This document shows positions 1-10,854 of a stretch of DNA of 64,000 nucleotides, piece after piece. The stretch lies in the NCBI GenBank assembly GCA_027422505.1, contig JAPQWV010000357.1, positions 310,001 to 374,000 on the forward strand, in the 5' to 3' direction. The stretch's first letter is position 1. Every line of letters begins with the position of its first letter. Position numbers and translations under genes: made by a program. The notes beneath the pieces are model-generated. The model was not told where the DNA came from and did not search any database. It saw only the letters and a list, made by a program, of their open reading frames with translations. The stretch comes from Craterostigma plantagineum (lineage: Eukaryota; Streptophyta; Magnoliopsida; Lamiales; Linderniaceae).

Positions 1-591
1 GCACATATGGTGAGCACGGACTCGCTAAAGATCGAACGATTCCTGGAAGGACTGAAGCCGGAACTGTACCGTGATGTGAGCATGGCCGGACTTCAAGGGG
101 CTACTTACGCCCAAGTCGCTGAACGCGCTATGGTGGCTGAACAAGCCGAAATGAGGATCGCACAAGCTCATGAAGCGAAGAGGAAATTCGTGCAAGAACT
201 CAAAGGAGATGGAGGCAACCCAAAGAAGCAGTTTGTTGCCAAGAACCCAAGGCCTCAATTTCAAAATAGGCCCGAACCACCCCAACAGGCCAACATAAAT
301 CAGGGCAGACCTCAACCTTTCCAACCCACCATACCCCCATGCCCAAGATGTGGAAGGCGACACCCGGGCATCTGCTACTCGCAAAATGCGACCTGTTACA
401 AATGCGGCAAGATCGGCCACTTCTCGAGCGCATGTCCGGAAAACCCATCCGGAAGCCAGACAGTAAGCCAGCCAAGACCACCGACAGCACCCGCACGAGT
501 GTATACACTCACCACTGAGGTGGCCGAAGACGACCCGTCCTTTGCGGCAGGTATCCCTTCTATTCATCAAACCCGACCTGCATTCGAATAG
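1..591 (+). CDS. gag: gag C-terminal part (element A, first unit, start off-window)
   Basis: This open frame is already running at the first base and ends at TAG 589-591. It matches the C-terminal half of the complete gag at 4877-6034. It covers the end of the retrotransposon gag domain, a basic and Gln/Pro-rich linker, and a cysteine-rich tail with a CCHC zinc knuckle (CYKCGKIGHFSSAC). The protein would form virus-like particles and bind element RNA in the cytoplasm. Upstream sequence is missing only because the window starts here. Confidence 0.9.
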   Translation, partial: AHMVSTDSLKIERFLEGLKPELYRDVSMAGLQGATYAQVAERAMVAEQAEMRIAQAHEAKRKFVQELKGDGGNPKKQFVAKNPRPQFQNRPEPPQQANINQGRPQPFQPTIPPCPRCGRRHPGICYSQNATCYKCGKIGHFSSACPENPSGSQTVSQPRPPTAPARVYTLTTEVAEDDPSFAAGIPSIHQTRPAFE

Positions 592-1217
592 ATACATGAA
601 ACCATGCACCCCTTTTTGCACCAATCATTTCATGGCGAGATTTGAAAATCCCCCTTGCTAATCCAAGTGTGGAGATAATATGATCCATTCCCATGAAGAT
701 TCGACCCAATCTGGTCAAAGCCATATCCGCTCTTTATCAAATGTCTTTTCTCTCTGAAATACGATGATGAAGCCATGTTCAACTCCCTTCAGCACGGCAA
801 GTTTAAACCCAACGATATTAGTACGACCCTTGCCCGAATTCCTTCCATCCATCCTGATAATTGCATACACTCGGTCTGGGAATAACACAGCGAAAGAGTG
901 GTAGATATTCGTGATTCCCACTCCATTGCCTGAACACGATCCACTAGAGTAGGTCAAAAGGGAAATACCCGTTCACTGAATAACTTAAGCTATCAGTGAG
1001 CTGTGTAAGACCTCCCCCGAACGCCGTACGAAATTTTGGTAAGAATGACTTAGAACTAGACCTCCAGCGGCATGAATTCGAGAAGTAGGAATCCATTTAC
1101 GTATAGTTAGATGGTTAGTCCGCTCAACCAAGCCAACTCAACTCCCTACCCATCTACGCCCCGACTTATCCCAGCTAACGGAATTTCGGGGGCGAAATTC
1201 TTTTAAGGGGGGGAGGA
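592..1217 (+). other. Element A 3' untranslated internal region with polypurine tract
   Basis: There is no coding similarity between the gag stop and the LTR. The last bases are a purine run (AAGGGGGGGAGGA, about 1205-1217) directly before TGTAACG. That is the expected plus-strand primer for reverse transcription. Just upstream is a motif typical of the end of Del/Tekay internal regions (TTTCGGGGGCGAAATTC), which suggests descent from a full-length Tekay-like element that lost pol. Confidence 0.75.
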
Positions 1218-2399
1218 TGTAACGCCCGGAAATTTAATTACGGGATTTACGGCATAATTAAGAGCAGAGATAATTAATTGGAGACATAGCTGAGTTAATT
1301 ACGTTAGGGAGCTAGGATTTGGGTGAAATACTTTATTTAGGACACGTAATCAATTTATGCCTAATGTGCAATATGTGCTTCTATGTGTTTACGATGACTC
1401 CCAACGAGTAGGGAATTCCCGAGGATAGTATATAGAAATGTGAACTAGGATTTTATTGAATCAAGAAGCACCAAGGTAGCACCCGAGTCCTCGTAAGGGA
1501 ATAGAGACCAATAAATTTGCATGAATATTGAGTGCAATTATGTGTATTCTATGTGTTAATTATGTGCTTAAGTGACCTTACGAACTAGATGCATTTAATT
1601 ATTTGCTTGCTTTTGCAAATACCTAACTTATGTAGGGATTTTCGAAAGAACTAGGCCAAGGGAAATTGGGAACGAATATACCAATAAGAATGGAATGGTG
1701 CTAGGGGTAAAATTTAAACTAAGACCCAAGTGCTTAGAGGTAAGGATAGAAGTTGGGTTTTCATTTCAATTGGACTAAAATTTAAGCTTAGGCCCAAATC
1801 CTTAAAATATAAACCTTAGAAACAAACTTCCTTAAATTTAGGAAATTCACGTCAACAATAAGTCACATCAACCACTACTTATGATAACCTAAAAAGGTTA
1901 GCAAAGATATTTTTCTTCTCACACACAAGAACGAAAGATAGAAAGACGAAGGGAAAGAAGAAGTCGAACTTCAAGATTTGAGGAGGTATGACACAAACTC
2001 TTACTATAATTCACGTATATTTACATACCTTAGACACTAAAGACTACCTATATGTTTAGGACTAGTTCAGATTTAATCTCTATGGGTTTCGAGAGTACTT
2101 AGCACTCTTATAATCATGATTAAGGAAATTAATATGCTCAAAAGAATTTCATGAGAGTAGGATTTTCACGGGTTTAGTGTTCGAGAGTTTCATGGTTTGG
2201 TATTTAACCGTATAAAGCTATCGGCCCTAGAATCCTTATAAAAATAAATTGAGATACGAGTTCAATCCTTAGGGTAAATTTATTGGATGATATCTTCGGG
2301 AGCTGTTAGAGAAGTTTCATACTTGCGAAAATTTTGTTTTAAGTCTTGAGGGTTTTGGGAAGCATTTGAAAATTATATGATATTCATGCGGTTTTTAGG

Positions 2400-3420
2400 A
2401 AAGATGTCGGGATCTCTATGTACCATATATCGACATTTAGATATAAGAAATGTCGAGATCCACCTATAAGGGATGTCGAGGCACAATGTCGAAAGTTAGC
2501 TAAGATGTCGAATAATCGTATCGAGATTTCCATTGTATAGATGTCGAAATAATGAGGATAGAATGTCGAGTTAAATATCGAGATGTAGTAAGTGCCGAGA
2601 TTTATTATTCGAATGAATGGAATATCGAGATAAAAAGGAATAAAATGTCGAGGTAAAAGTCGATACCAAAGTCGAGCTCAATGTCGAGTGGAATCGAGTA
2701 AAATGTCGAGTCCTTTAATTCGGATAAAATGTCGAGCTCAAAGAAATCGATATAAATGTCGAAACAATTGTCGAACGAATAGGATGTCGAGCTAGAGGAA
2801 AATGTCGAGAACCAACGAAAAATGTCGAAGCCTATGATATCGAGATTTTTCACTGTCAAGATGTCGAGACATCCCAAGGTAAAATGTCGAAATGTTAGAA
2901 ATGTCGAGTTAAAAATGTCGAGATGTAGCATGAAGTGTCGATATTTTAAATAGTTCAAAAAGTCGAATTCAAAGAAAGTGATAAATGTCGAGACCATGTG
3001 AGTTTCATGTCGACATTTTCAGCACAAAATTTCGAGAGCCAATGATAAATATCGAAACCCTCAAAATGACGAAAGGTTAAGGAGAAATGTCGAACCTTGT
3101 TAGGAAATATGCCGAGACTTATGTTGAATTTATGTCGATATATCATATTGAGATTTTTGTAATGTCGAGCGAAATTAAGAACAAAATGTCGAGTCCTTCT
3201 ATTAGAATAAAATGTCGGGTTCAAAGAATCCGACATAAATGTCGAACCAGATAAAATGTCGACAGCTAATGAAAAATGTCGAGACCTTCAAAATGTCGAG
3301 ATATCTCAAGGAAAGATGTCGAAACGTTAAAATAGGATGCCAAGTTTTATGCCGAGATTTTTAAAATGTCGAGATCCCTATGTACTATATAAATGTCGAA
3401 CCCAATGGAAATTAACTTCA
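2400..3420 (+). repeat. Dispersed ATGTCGAG-motif array inside the A LTR
   Basis: The hexamer ATGTCG occurs about 33 times by my count in roughly 1 kb. It is usually followed by AG or AA and preceded by AA, with spacers of about 10-40 bp, and degenerate versions such as ATATCGAG also occur. The spacing is irregular and the spacers differ, so this is neither a classical satellite nor a CRISPR array. Each motif contributes a CpG to an otherwise AT-rich segment. Confidence 0.85.
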
Positions 3421-3974
3421 CGAATCATTTCATGAGTCTTGAAATTCCACAAAATAACGTTAACAAACTATTTCCAAATAATTACTTCTTAAAGGCAATA
3501 TTAATTATAATACTCCAACACTTATGAAATTCAAAACCTTAGCAAGCCAAATAATTTTAAAAAAAAAAAAAGGGGGTTGACTTAATTATTTTTATTTTAA
3601 GGTCGATACTTAGGAGTTTCACCTGGTCAAGTAGCCAATAATCGACGGACGGCAGGTAAGTGGGACTCTTCAACTACAGCACATAAAATTATGTGCACAT
3701 TATTTATGTGAATACATGCGTCTATGTGATCATGTGATTTATTACATGACATGAATTACTCATTTCACGACATGGCATCCCTTACAAAGCATGGCACGAC
3801 AAGTCATTTCGCATTTCATATATGCATTTCACGGCATACACGAGTCTCACGAGAGTTTTAATGACATGACATGACAAGAGGAATGCATGATCGCCGGGGT
3901 GCGACAAATAGTAACTACTAAAATATATTTACCAACCAACACACGTGCAAGACAAGACGTGTGATACGGTATTA

Positions 3975-4157
3975 TATACATATATTATTATTATGTACGT
4001 AATGAAATATACTAAGGCGGAGACCCGTTGGCGAATAGGGCCACATATACATATATTATTATTATGTACGTAATGAAATATACTAGGGCGGAGACCCGTT
4101 GGCGAATAGGGCCACATATACATATATTACTATTATGTACGTAATGAAATATACTAA
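3975..4157 (+). repeat. 71 bp tandem repeat, about 2.6 units, in the A LTR
   Basis: Units start at 3975, 4046 and 4117. Each begins TATACATATATTA and includes GTACGTAATGAAATATACTA and CGGAGACCCGTTGGCGAATA. The third unit is partial. The block is bounded on both sides by a direct repeat (CACGTGCAAGACAAGACGTG, about 3943-3962 and 4161-4180). Confidence 0.9.
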
Positions 4158-4189
4158 GACACGTGCAAGACAAGACGTGTATTAGGGAT

Positions 4190-4275
4190 CCTATAAGACA
4201 AGACAAGACATGACATGACAAGACATGACACGATTCTATAAGACAAGACAAGACATGACATGACATGATACGATT
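4190..4275 (+). repeat. AAGAC/ATGAC simple repeat in the A LTR
   Basis: Pentameric and hexameric repeats of AAGACA and CATGACATGA occur in two similar blocks, each ending in a CACGATT or TACGATT element. Several open frames cross this stretch on the minus strand, but they only translate the repeat. Confidence 0.85.
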
Positions 4276-4722
4276 TTGTGAGAATTAGTGAGCGTTGGCG
4301 TATATGCCTATGCAAGTCACGACACGGGCACTGCATGCATAAGTTTCACTTACTGGGCTATATAAGCTCATCCCACGTTTTATGTGTTGTAGGTTCGTCT
4401 GATCACGGTACGTGATTACCTAGCCGGCAAGGCAGACTTTTGGAGCTTCCGAGCGTCTTTTGGGGGTGGTGTGTACGTGGACGACGACCTGTGAGGCCGG
4501 GCGCATAGGAGTACTTTTGCTGCGTATGTAGACACGACACGTGTAGATAGAACTCAAATGTAAATGCAAGCTTGGAAGCATTCTTTTGACGTGTAATGAA
4601 ACGATGATCCTTCACGAAAAGGAAAAATTTATTTCACATTTTCATAGCTTATCTAACTAAAAATGTAGTTAGACACGTAAGACAAGTCTAGGAATGGTAG
4701 CGATGGCTAGGGTCGCTACAGT

Positions 4723-4734
4723 TGGTATCAGAGC
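4723..4734 (+). other. Primer-binding site (tRNA-Met), element A
   Basis: TGGTATCAGAGC, two bases after the LTR end, is the usual plant initiator-tRNA-Met primer site for minus-strand DNA synthesis. An untranslated leader of about 140 bp follows before gag. Confidence 0.93.
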
Positions 4735-4876
4735 TTCGGTCACAGGTCCTGCAGACTATCCATGTACGCACACCCAAAAGCGCGGAAGCAGCCTTGCCTG
4801 TAAGTGTTATGTCTATGTGATTTTCTCGTGTTGAGTAATTTATTGGCCGTAGGAACGACAGAGTAGAACGAAAGAA

Positions 4877-6034
4877 ATGGTTAGAATTAGAGGTGAAGGC
4901 AGTAGGGATGCCGATCGAGATAGGGAGACCCCGAACTCTACTGACAATCGGGATGCTATCATCCTGCAGCTGACGGAGTTAGTCCGTCAGCAATCAGCCC
5001 AAATCCAACAATTAATCCAACAGCAAAATGCTGGAGGGCAGCCAAGTAATGGACCTCCTCTAACTGAAAGAATCGAGATGGTTGGGGAAAGGTTCCGTAA
5101 ACTCAACCCCCCGACCTTTGAGGACGCTGTCGACCCAACTTCGGCCGAGGATTGGCTTCGAACGTTGGAAAGCATGTTCCAACATAGCCGCACCCCCGAG
5201 GCGGAAAAAGTCCTGTGCGCGACCTACTTACTGAGGGGCAGCGCCGGCCATTGGTGGGATACGATCCGAACCATTGAAGACCCAGTCACCATGAGCTGGG
5301 ATCGTTTCAAGGAGCTTTTCCGAAGCAAGTATTACACTGCTCCGATTCGCGCCCAAAGAATGAACGAATTCATTAACCTCCGCCAAGGAACAATGACGGT
5401 GGCGGAGTATATTCGGAAGTTTGAGCAGTTATCCCGATTTGCGGCACATATGGTGAGCACGGACTCGCTAAAGATCGAACGATTCCTGGAAGGACTGAAG
5501 CCGGAACTGTACCGTGATGTGAGCATGGCCGGACTTCAAGGGGCTACTTACGCCCAAGTCGCTGAACGCGCTATGGTGGCTGAACAAGCCGAAATGAGGA
5601 TCGCACAAGCTCATGAAGCGAAGAGGAAATTCGTGCAAGAACTCAAAGGAGATGGAGGCAACCCAAAGAAGCAGTTTGTTGCCAAGAACCCAAGGCCTCA
5701 ATTTCAAAATAGGCCCGAACCACCCCAACAGGCCAACATAAATCAGGGCAGACCTCAACCTTTCCAACCCACCATACCCCCATGCCCAAGATGTGGAAGG
5801 CGACACCCGGGCATCTGCTACTCGCAAAATGCGACCTGTTACAAATGCGGCAAGATCGGCCACTTCTCGAGCGCATGTCCGGAAAACCCATCCGGAAGCC
5901 AGACAGTAAGCCAGCCAAGACCACCGACAGCACCCGCACGAGTGTATACACTCACCACTGAGGTGGCCGAAGACGACCCGTCCTTTGCGGCAGGTATCCC
6001 TTCTATTCATCAAACCCGACCTGCATTCGAATAG
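4877..6034 (+). CDS. gag: gag, element A (complete, 385 aa)
   Basis: This is the structural protein of a Ty3/gypsy element; it would assemble particles and package RNA. The N-terminus is charged with a Gln-rich, probably coiled-coil stretch (residues about 25-50). A retrotransposon gag domain follows (about 75-255, with DWLRTLESMF, GHWWDTI and LRQGTMTVAEYIRKFEQLSR). Then comes a Pro/Gln-rich linker and a cysteine-rich tail with a CPRCGRRHPGIC-type module and a CCHC knuckle (CYKCGKIGHFSSACP, about 334-348). This arrangement is typical of Del/Tekay gag. The ATG at 4877 follows a 142 bp leader after the primer site and is shared with the related gag at 62339. The frame is intact, and no protease or polymerase follows. 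Confidence 0.93.
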   Translation: MVRIRGEGSRDADRDRETPNSTDNRDAIILQLTELVRQQSAQIQQLIQQQNAGGQPSNGPPLTERIEMVGERFRKLNPPTFEDAVDPTSAEDWLRTLESMFQHSRTPEAEKVLCATYLLRGSAGHWWDTIRTIEDPVTMSWDRFKELFRSKYYTAPIRAQRMNEFINLRQGTMTVAEYIRKFEQLSRFAAHMVSTDSLKIERFLEGLKPELYRDVSMAGLQGATYAQVAERAMVAEQAEMRIAQAHEAKRKFVQELKGDGGNPKKQFVAKNPRPQFQNRPEPPQQANINQGRPQPFQPTIPPCPRCGRRHPGICYSQNATCYKCGKIGHFSSACPENPSGSQTVSQPRPPTAPARVYTLTTEVAEDDPSFAAGIPSIHQTRPAFE

Positions 6035-6660
6035 ATACATGAAACCATGCACCCCTTTTTGCACCAATCATTTCATGGCGAGATTTGAAAATCCCCCTTG
6101 CTAATCCAAGTGTGGAGATAATATGATCCATTCCCATGAAGATTCGACCCAATCTGGTCAAAGCCATATCCGCTCTTTATCAAATGTCTTTTCTCTCTGA
6201 AATACGATGATGAAGCCATGTTCAACTCCCTTCAGCACGGCAAGTTTAAACCCAACGATATTAGTACGACCCTTGCCCGAATTCCTTCCATCCATCCTGA
6301 TAATTGCATACACTCGGTCTGGGAATAACACAGCGAAAGAGTGGTAGATATTCGTGATTCCCACTCCATTGCCTGAACACGATCCACTAGAGTAGGTCAA
6401 AAGGGAAATACCCGTTCACTGAATAACTTAAGCTATCAGTGAGCTGTGTAAGACCTCCCCCGAACGCCGTACGAAATTTTGGTAAGAATGACTTAGAACT
6501 AGACCTCCAGCGGCATGAATTCGAGAAGTAGGAATCCATTTACGTATAGTTAGATGGTTAGTCCGCTCAACCAAGCCAACTCAACTCCCTACCCATCTAC
6601 GCCCCGACTTATCCCAGCTAACGGAATTTCGGGGGCGAAATTCTTTTAAGGGGGGGAGGA
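6035..6660 (+). other. Element A 3' untranslated internal region with polypurine tract, second unit
   Basis: This is a copy of 592-1217 in which I saw no differences. It is non-coding and ends in the polypurine tract directly before the right LTR. The 80-residue minus-strand open frame here (6158-6400) has no recognisable domain and I do not call it a gene. Confidence 0.75.
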
Positions 6661-7842
6661 TGTAACGCCCGGAAATTTAATTACGGGATTTACGGCATAA
6701 TTAAGAGCAGAGATAATTAATTGGAGACATAGCTGAGTTAATTACGTTAGGGAGCTAGGATTTGGGTGAAATACTTTATTTAGGACACGTAATCAATTTA
6801 TGCCTAATGTGCAATATGTGCTTCTATGTGTTTACGATGACTCCCAACGAGTAGGGAATTCCCGAGGATAGTATATAGAAATGTGAACTAGGATTTTATT
6901 GAATCAAGAAGCACCAAGGTAGCACCCGAGTCCTCGTAAGGGAATAGAGACCAATAAATTTGCATGAATATTGAGTGCAATTATGTGTATTCTATGTGTT
7001 AATTATGTGCTTAAGTGACCTTACGAACTAGATGCATTTAATTATTTGCTTGCTTTTGCAAATACCTAACTTATGTAGGGATTTTCGAAAGAACTAGGCC
7101 AAGGGAAATTGGGAACGAATATACCAATAAGAATGGAATGGTGCTAGGGGTAAAATTTAAACTAAGACCCAAGTGCTTAGAGGTAAGGATAGAAGTTGGG
7201 TTTTCATTTCAATTGGACTAAAATTTAAGCTTAGGCCCAAATCCTTAAAATATAAACCTTAGAAACAAACTTCCTTAAATTTAGGAAATTCACGTCAACA
7301 ATAAGTCACATCAACCACTACTTATGATAACCTAAAAAGGTTAGCAAAGATATTTTTCTTCTCACACACAAGAACGAAAGATAGAAAGACGAAGGGAAAG
7401 AAGAAGTCGAACTTCAAGATTTGAGGAGGTATGACACAAACTCTTACTATAATTCACGTATATTTACATACCTTAGACACTAAAGACTACCTATATGTTT
7501 AGGACTAGTTCAGATTTAATCTCTATGGGTTTCGAGAGTACTTAGCACTCTTATAATCATGATTAAGGAAATTAATATGCTCAAAAGAATTTCATGAGAG
7601 TAGGATTTTCACGGGTTTAGTGTTCGAGAGTTTCATGGTTTGGTATTTAACCGTATAAAGCTATCGGCCCTAGAATCCTTATAAAAATAAATTGAGATAC
7701 GAGTTCAATCCTTAGGGTAAATTTATTGGATGATATCTTCGGGAGCTGTTAGAGAAGTTTCATACTTGCGAAAATTTTGTTTTAAGTCTTGAGGGTTTTG
7801 GGAAGCATTTGAAAATTATATGATATTCATGCGGTTTTTAGG

Positions 7843-8865
7843 AAAGATGTCGGGATCTCTATGTACCATATATCGACATTTAGATATAAGAAATGTCGAG
7901 ATCCACCTATAAGGGATGTCGAGGCACAATGTCGAAAGTTAGCTAAGATGTCGAATAATCGTATCGAGATTTCCATTGTATAGATGTCGAAATAATGAGG
8001 ATAGAATGTCGAGTTAAATATCGAGATGTAGTAAGTGCCGAGATTTATTATTCGAATGAATGGAATATCGAGATAAAAAGGAATAAAATGTCGAGGTAAA
8101 AGTCGATACCAAAGTCGAGCTCAATGTCGAGTGGAATCGAGTAAAATGTCGAGTCCTTTAATTCGGATAAAATGTCGAGCTCAAAGAAATCGATATAAAT
8201 GTCGAAACAATTGTCGAACGAATAGGATGTCGAGCTAGAGGAAAATGTCGAGAACCAACGAAAAATGTCGAAGCCTATGATATCGAGATTTTTCACTGTC
8301 AAGATGTCGAGACATCCCAAGGTAAAATGTCGAAATGTTAGAAAAATGTCGAGTTAAAAATGTCGAGATGTAGCATGAAGTGTCGATATTTTAAATAGTT
8401 CAAAAAGTCGAATTCAAAGAAAGTGATAAATGTCGAGACCATGTGAGTTTCATGTCGACATTTTCAGCACAAAATTTCGAGAGCCAATGATAAATATCGA
8501 AACCCTCAAAATGACGAAAGGTTAAGGAGAAATGTCGAACCTTGTTAGGAAATATGCCGAGACTTATGTTGAATTTATGTCGATATATCATATTGAGATT
8601 TTTGTAATGTCGAGCGAAATTAAGAACAAAATGTCGAGTCCTTCTATTAGAATAAAATGTCGGGTTCAAAGAATCCGACATAAATGTCGAACCAGATAAA
8701 ATGTCGACAGCTAATGAAAAATGTCGAGACCTTCAAAATGTCGAGATATCTCAAGGAAAGATGTCGAAACGTTAAAATAGGATGCCAAGTTTTATGCCGA
8801 GATTTTTAAAATGTCGAGATCCCTATGTACTATATAAATGTCGAACCCAATGGAAATTAACTTCA
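7843..8865 (+). repeat. Dispersed ATGTCGAG-motif array, second copy
   Basis: This is the counterpart of 2400-3420 in the right LTR. The only change I noticed is two extra A residues near 8343. Confidence 0.85.
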
Positions 8866-9420
8866 CGAATCATTTCATGAGTCTTGAAATTCCACAAAAT
8901 AACGTTAACAAACTATTTCCAAATAATTACTTCTTAAAGGCAATATTAATTATAATACTCCAACACTTATGAAATTCAAAACCTTAGCAAGCCAAATAAT
9001 TTTAAAAAAAAAAAAAAGGGGGTTGACTTAATTATTTTTATTTTAAGGTCGATACTTAGGAGTTTCACCTGGTCAAGTAGCCAATAATCGACGGACGGCA
9101 GGTAAGTGGGACTCTTCAACTACAGCACATAAAATTATGTGCACATTATTTATGTGAATACATGCGTCTATGTGATCATGTGATTTATTACATGACATGA
9201 ATTACTCATTTCACGACATGGCATCCCTTACAAAGCATGGCACGACAAGTCATTTCGCATTTCATATATGCATTTCACGGCATACACGAGTCTCACGAGA
9301 GTTTTAATGACATGACATGACAAGAGGAATGCATGATCGCCGGGGTGCGACAAATAGTAACTACTAAAATATATTTACCAACCAACACACGTGCAAGACA
9401 AGACGTGTGATACGGTATTA

Positions 9421-9603
9421 TATACATATATTATTATTATGTACGTAATGAAATATACTAAGGCGGAGACCCGTTGGCGAATAGGGCCACATATACATAT
9501 ATTATTATTATGTACGTAATGAAATATACTAGGGCGGAGACCCGTTGGCGAATAGGGCCACATATACATATATTACTATTATGTACGTAATGAAATATAC
9601 TAA
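9421..9603 (+). repeat. 71 bp tandem repeat, second copy
   Basis: This is the counterpart of 3975-4157 in the right LTR, with the same unit number and the same flanking CACGTGCAAGACAAGACGTG direct repeats. Confidence 0.88.
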
Positions 9604-10487
9604 GACACGTGCAAGACAAGACGTGTATTAGGGATCCTATAAGACAAGACAAGACATGACATGACAAGACATGACACGATTCTATAAGACAAGACAAGAC
9701 ATGACATGACATGATACGATTTTGTGAGAATTAGTGAGCGTTGGCGTATATGCCTATGCAAGTCACGACACGGGCACTGCATGCATAAGTTTCACTTACT
9801 GGGCTATATAAGCTCATCCCACGTTTTATGTGTTGTAGGTTCGTCTGATCACGGTACGTGATTACCTAGCCGGCAAGGCAGACTTTTGGAGCTTCCGAGC
9901 GTCTTTTGGGGGTGGTGTGTACGTGGACGACGACCTGTGAGGCCGGGCGCATAGGAGTACTTTTGCTGCGTATGTAGACACGACACGTGTAGATAGAACT
10001 CAAATGTAAATGCAAGCTTGGAAGCATTCTTTTGACGTGTAATGAAACGATGATCCTTCACGAAAAGGAAAAATTTATTTCACATTTTCATAGCTTATCT
10101 AACTAAAAATGTAGTTAGACACGTAAGACAAGTCTAGGAATGGTAGCGATGGCTAGGGTCGCTACAAACGATATTACCACGAAATCACATCAACACATAG
10201 ACATATCGAAGTGATATTCAAATCAACACATAGACATATTAATTTGAAAAATAATATCATAAATGATAAATAGCCAACATTCAATGTTCACGAGTATTTT
10301 ACGTCCAATAAATTCTACCTAGCGTTCATCCCATCCCAAGCACACTATAAACTTAGCTACTCATATTTACGATGGAAACAAGAGAATACGGGAATATCAA
10401 AGACGAAAACATAATTTCTTCCCTGATATTTGGCTCCGTTATCGTCCCGTCCCCTCCAATGTCTTCCGTCTCAAATAAATTATGCCG

Positions 10488-10854
10488 TCTGTCGTCAACT
10501 AGTTGCTCGTGTGTTGGTAGTGGGTCGTAGGGTGAGTAGACGGGGAGTTGAAGTACTTCTTGTAGTATCTTGCGGGTGAGCACCACCGTGTCTTGATCAA
10601 TTCTGGCTGACAAGGTTTTGGCAAGACGGAGTGGTCCAGCTATCTGGAGTGTATGCCAGAATTGTTGAAGATAGACTTGTGCTTCTGGCTCGCCATGTGT
10701 GAGGGCATGGCGAAGTGGGTGCCCTTTGAGGATTTCTACGATGACGGGGGCATCGCACCGAAAGCTTTCCAGATCCACCATGTAGTTGTTGGGAATCAGA
10801 GCCGCCCATTGACTTAGGGGGAATATCTGGTCAGGTGGTGGTACATAGGTGCGT
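10488..10854 (-). pseudogene. Captured fragment of a Sirevirus third ORF inside an Athila LTR
   Basis: Read on the minus strand, this encodes a protein fragment closely matching the N-terminal part of the third ORF of element F (about 51617-51980). Shared motifs are FRCDAPVIVEILKGHPLRHA and VYLQQFWHTLQIAGPLRLA. At the codon where element F has its first stop (51914-51916), this copy has a sense Gln codon, so it came from a less damaged relative. Near one junction the captured and F sequences share GACAGAC. The fragment is co-oriented with the Athila LTR, as expected if reverse transcriptase switched between two packaged RNAs. It has no start or stop of its own and is not expected to be functional. 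Confidence 0.88.

Larger units (their letters stand above)
1218..4720 (+). repeat. Element A LTR, left complete copy (3503 bp)
   Basis: It begins TGTAACGCCC after the polypurine tract and ends GGTCGCTACA directly before the primer site, so both ends are defined (TG...CA). It is unusually long for an element with only a 1.9 kb internal region. It contains a 1 kb array of ATGTCGAG-like motifs, a 71 bp tandem repeat and an AAGAC/ATGAC simple repeat. A candidate TATA box (TATATAAG, 4359-4366) lies about 360 bp from its 3' end and would drive the element transcript. Confidence 0.93.
1..10166 (+). mobile_element. Element A: tandem array of a gag-only gypsy retrotransposon
   Basis: The order is partial internal region (1-1217), LTR (1218-4720), complete internal region (4721-6660), LTR (6661-10166). 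The two units repeat with an offset of 5443-5446 bp. The only differences I saw are a 2 bp indel in the short-motif array and a 1 bp indel in a poly-A run. The internal region has a tRNA-Met primer site, one gag frame and a polypurine tract, but no protease, RT, RNase H or integrase. This matches TR-GAG non-autonomous elements, which depend on a related autonomous element, here probably Tekay/Del-like. The right end abuts Athila LTR sequence. The left end lies outside the window, so the target duplication cannot be tested. An assembly duplication is the main alternative to a real array. Confidence 0.9.
6661..10166 (+). repeat. Element A LTR, right copy (3506 bp)
   Basis: It has the same ends as the left copy (TGTAACG...GCTACA) and differs by 3 bp of indels only, as far as I can see by eye. 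That implies a very recent origin or gene conversion. It repeats the motif array (about 7843-8865), the 71 bp tandem repeat (about 9421-9603) and the candidate TATA box (9805-9812). The sequence after 10166 matches Athila LTR sequence at 35664, so the target was an Athila LTR. Confidence 0.93.

Noticed and set aside
2400..3420. CRISPR-like or satellite array
   Set aside because: The spacing is irregular, the repeated core is only 6-8 bp, and the context is a plant LTR.
4012..4336. Several minus-strand open frames rich in Ser/Cys/His/Leu in the A LTR (and copies near 9458-9782)
   Set aside because: They translate the AAGAC/ATGAC and 71 bp repeats; no coding signal.
5468..6067. 199-codon minus-strand open frame opposite gag (also 25-624)
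   Set aside because: It is the shadow of the intact gag frame, has no domain and duplicates exactly with the element.
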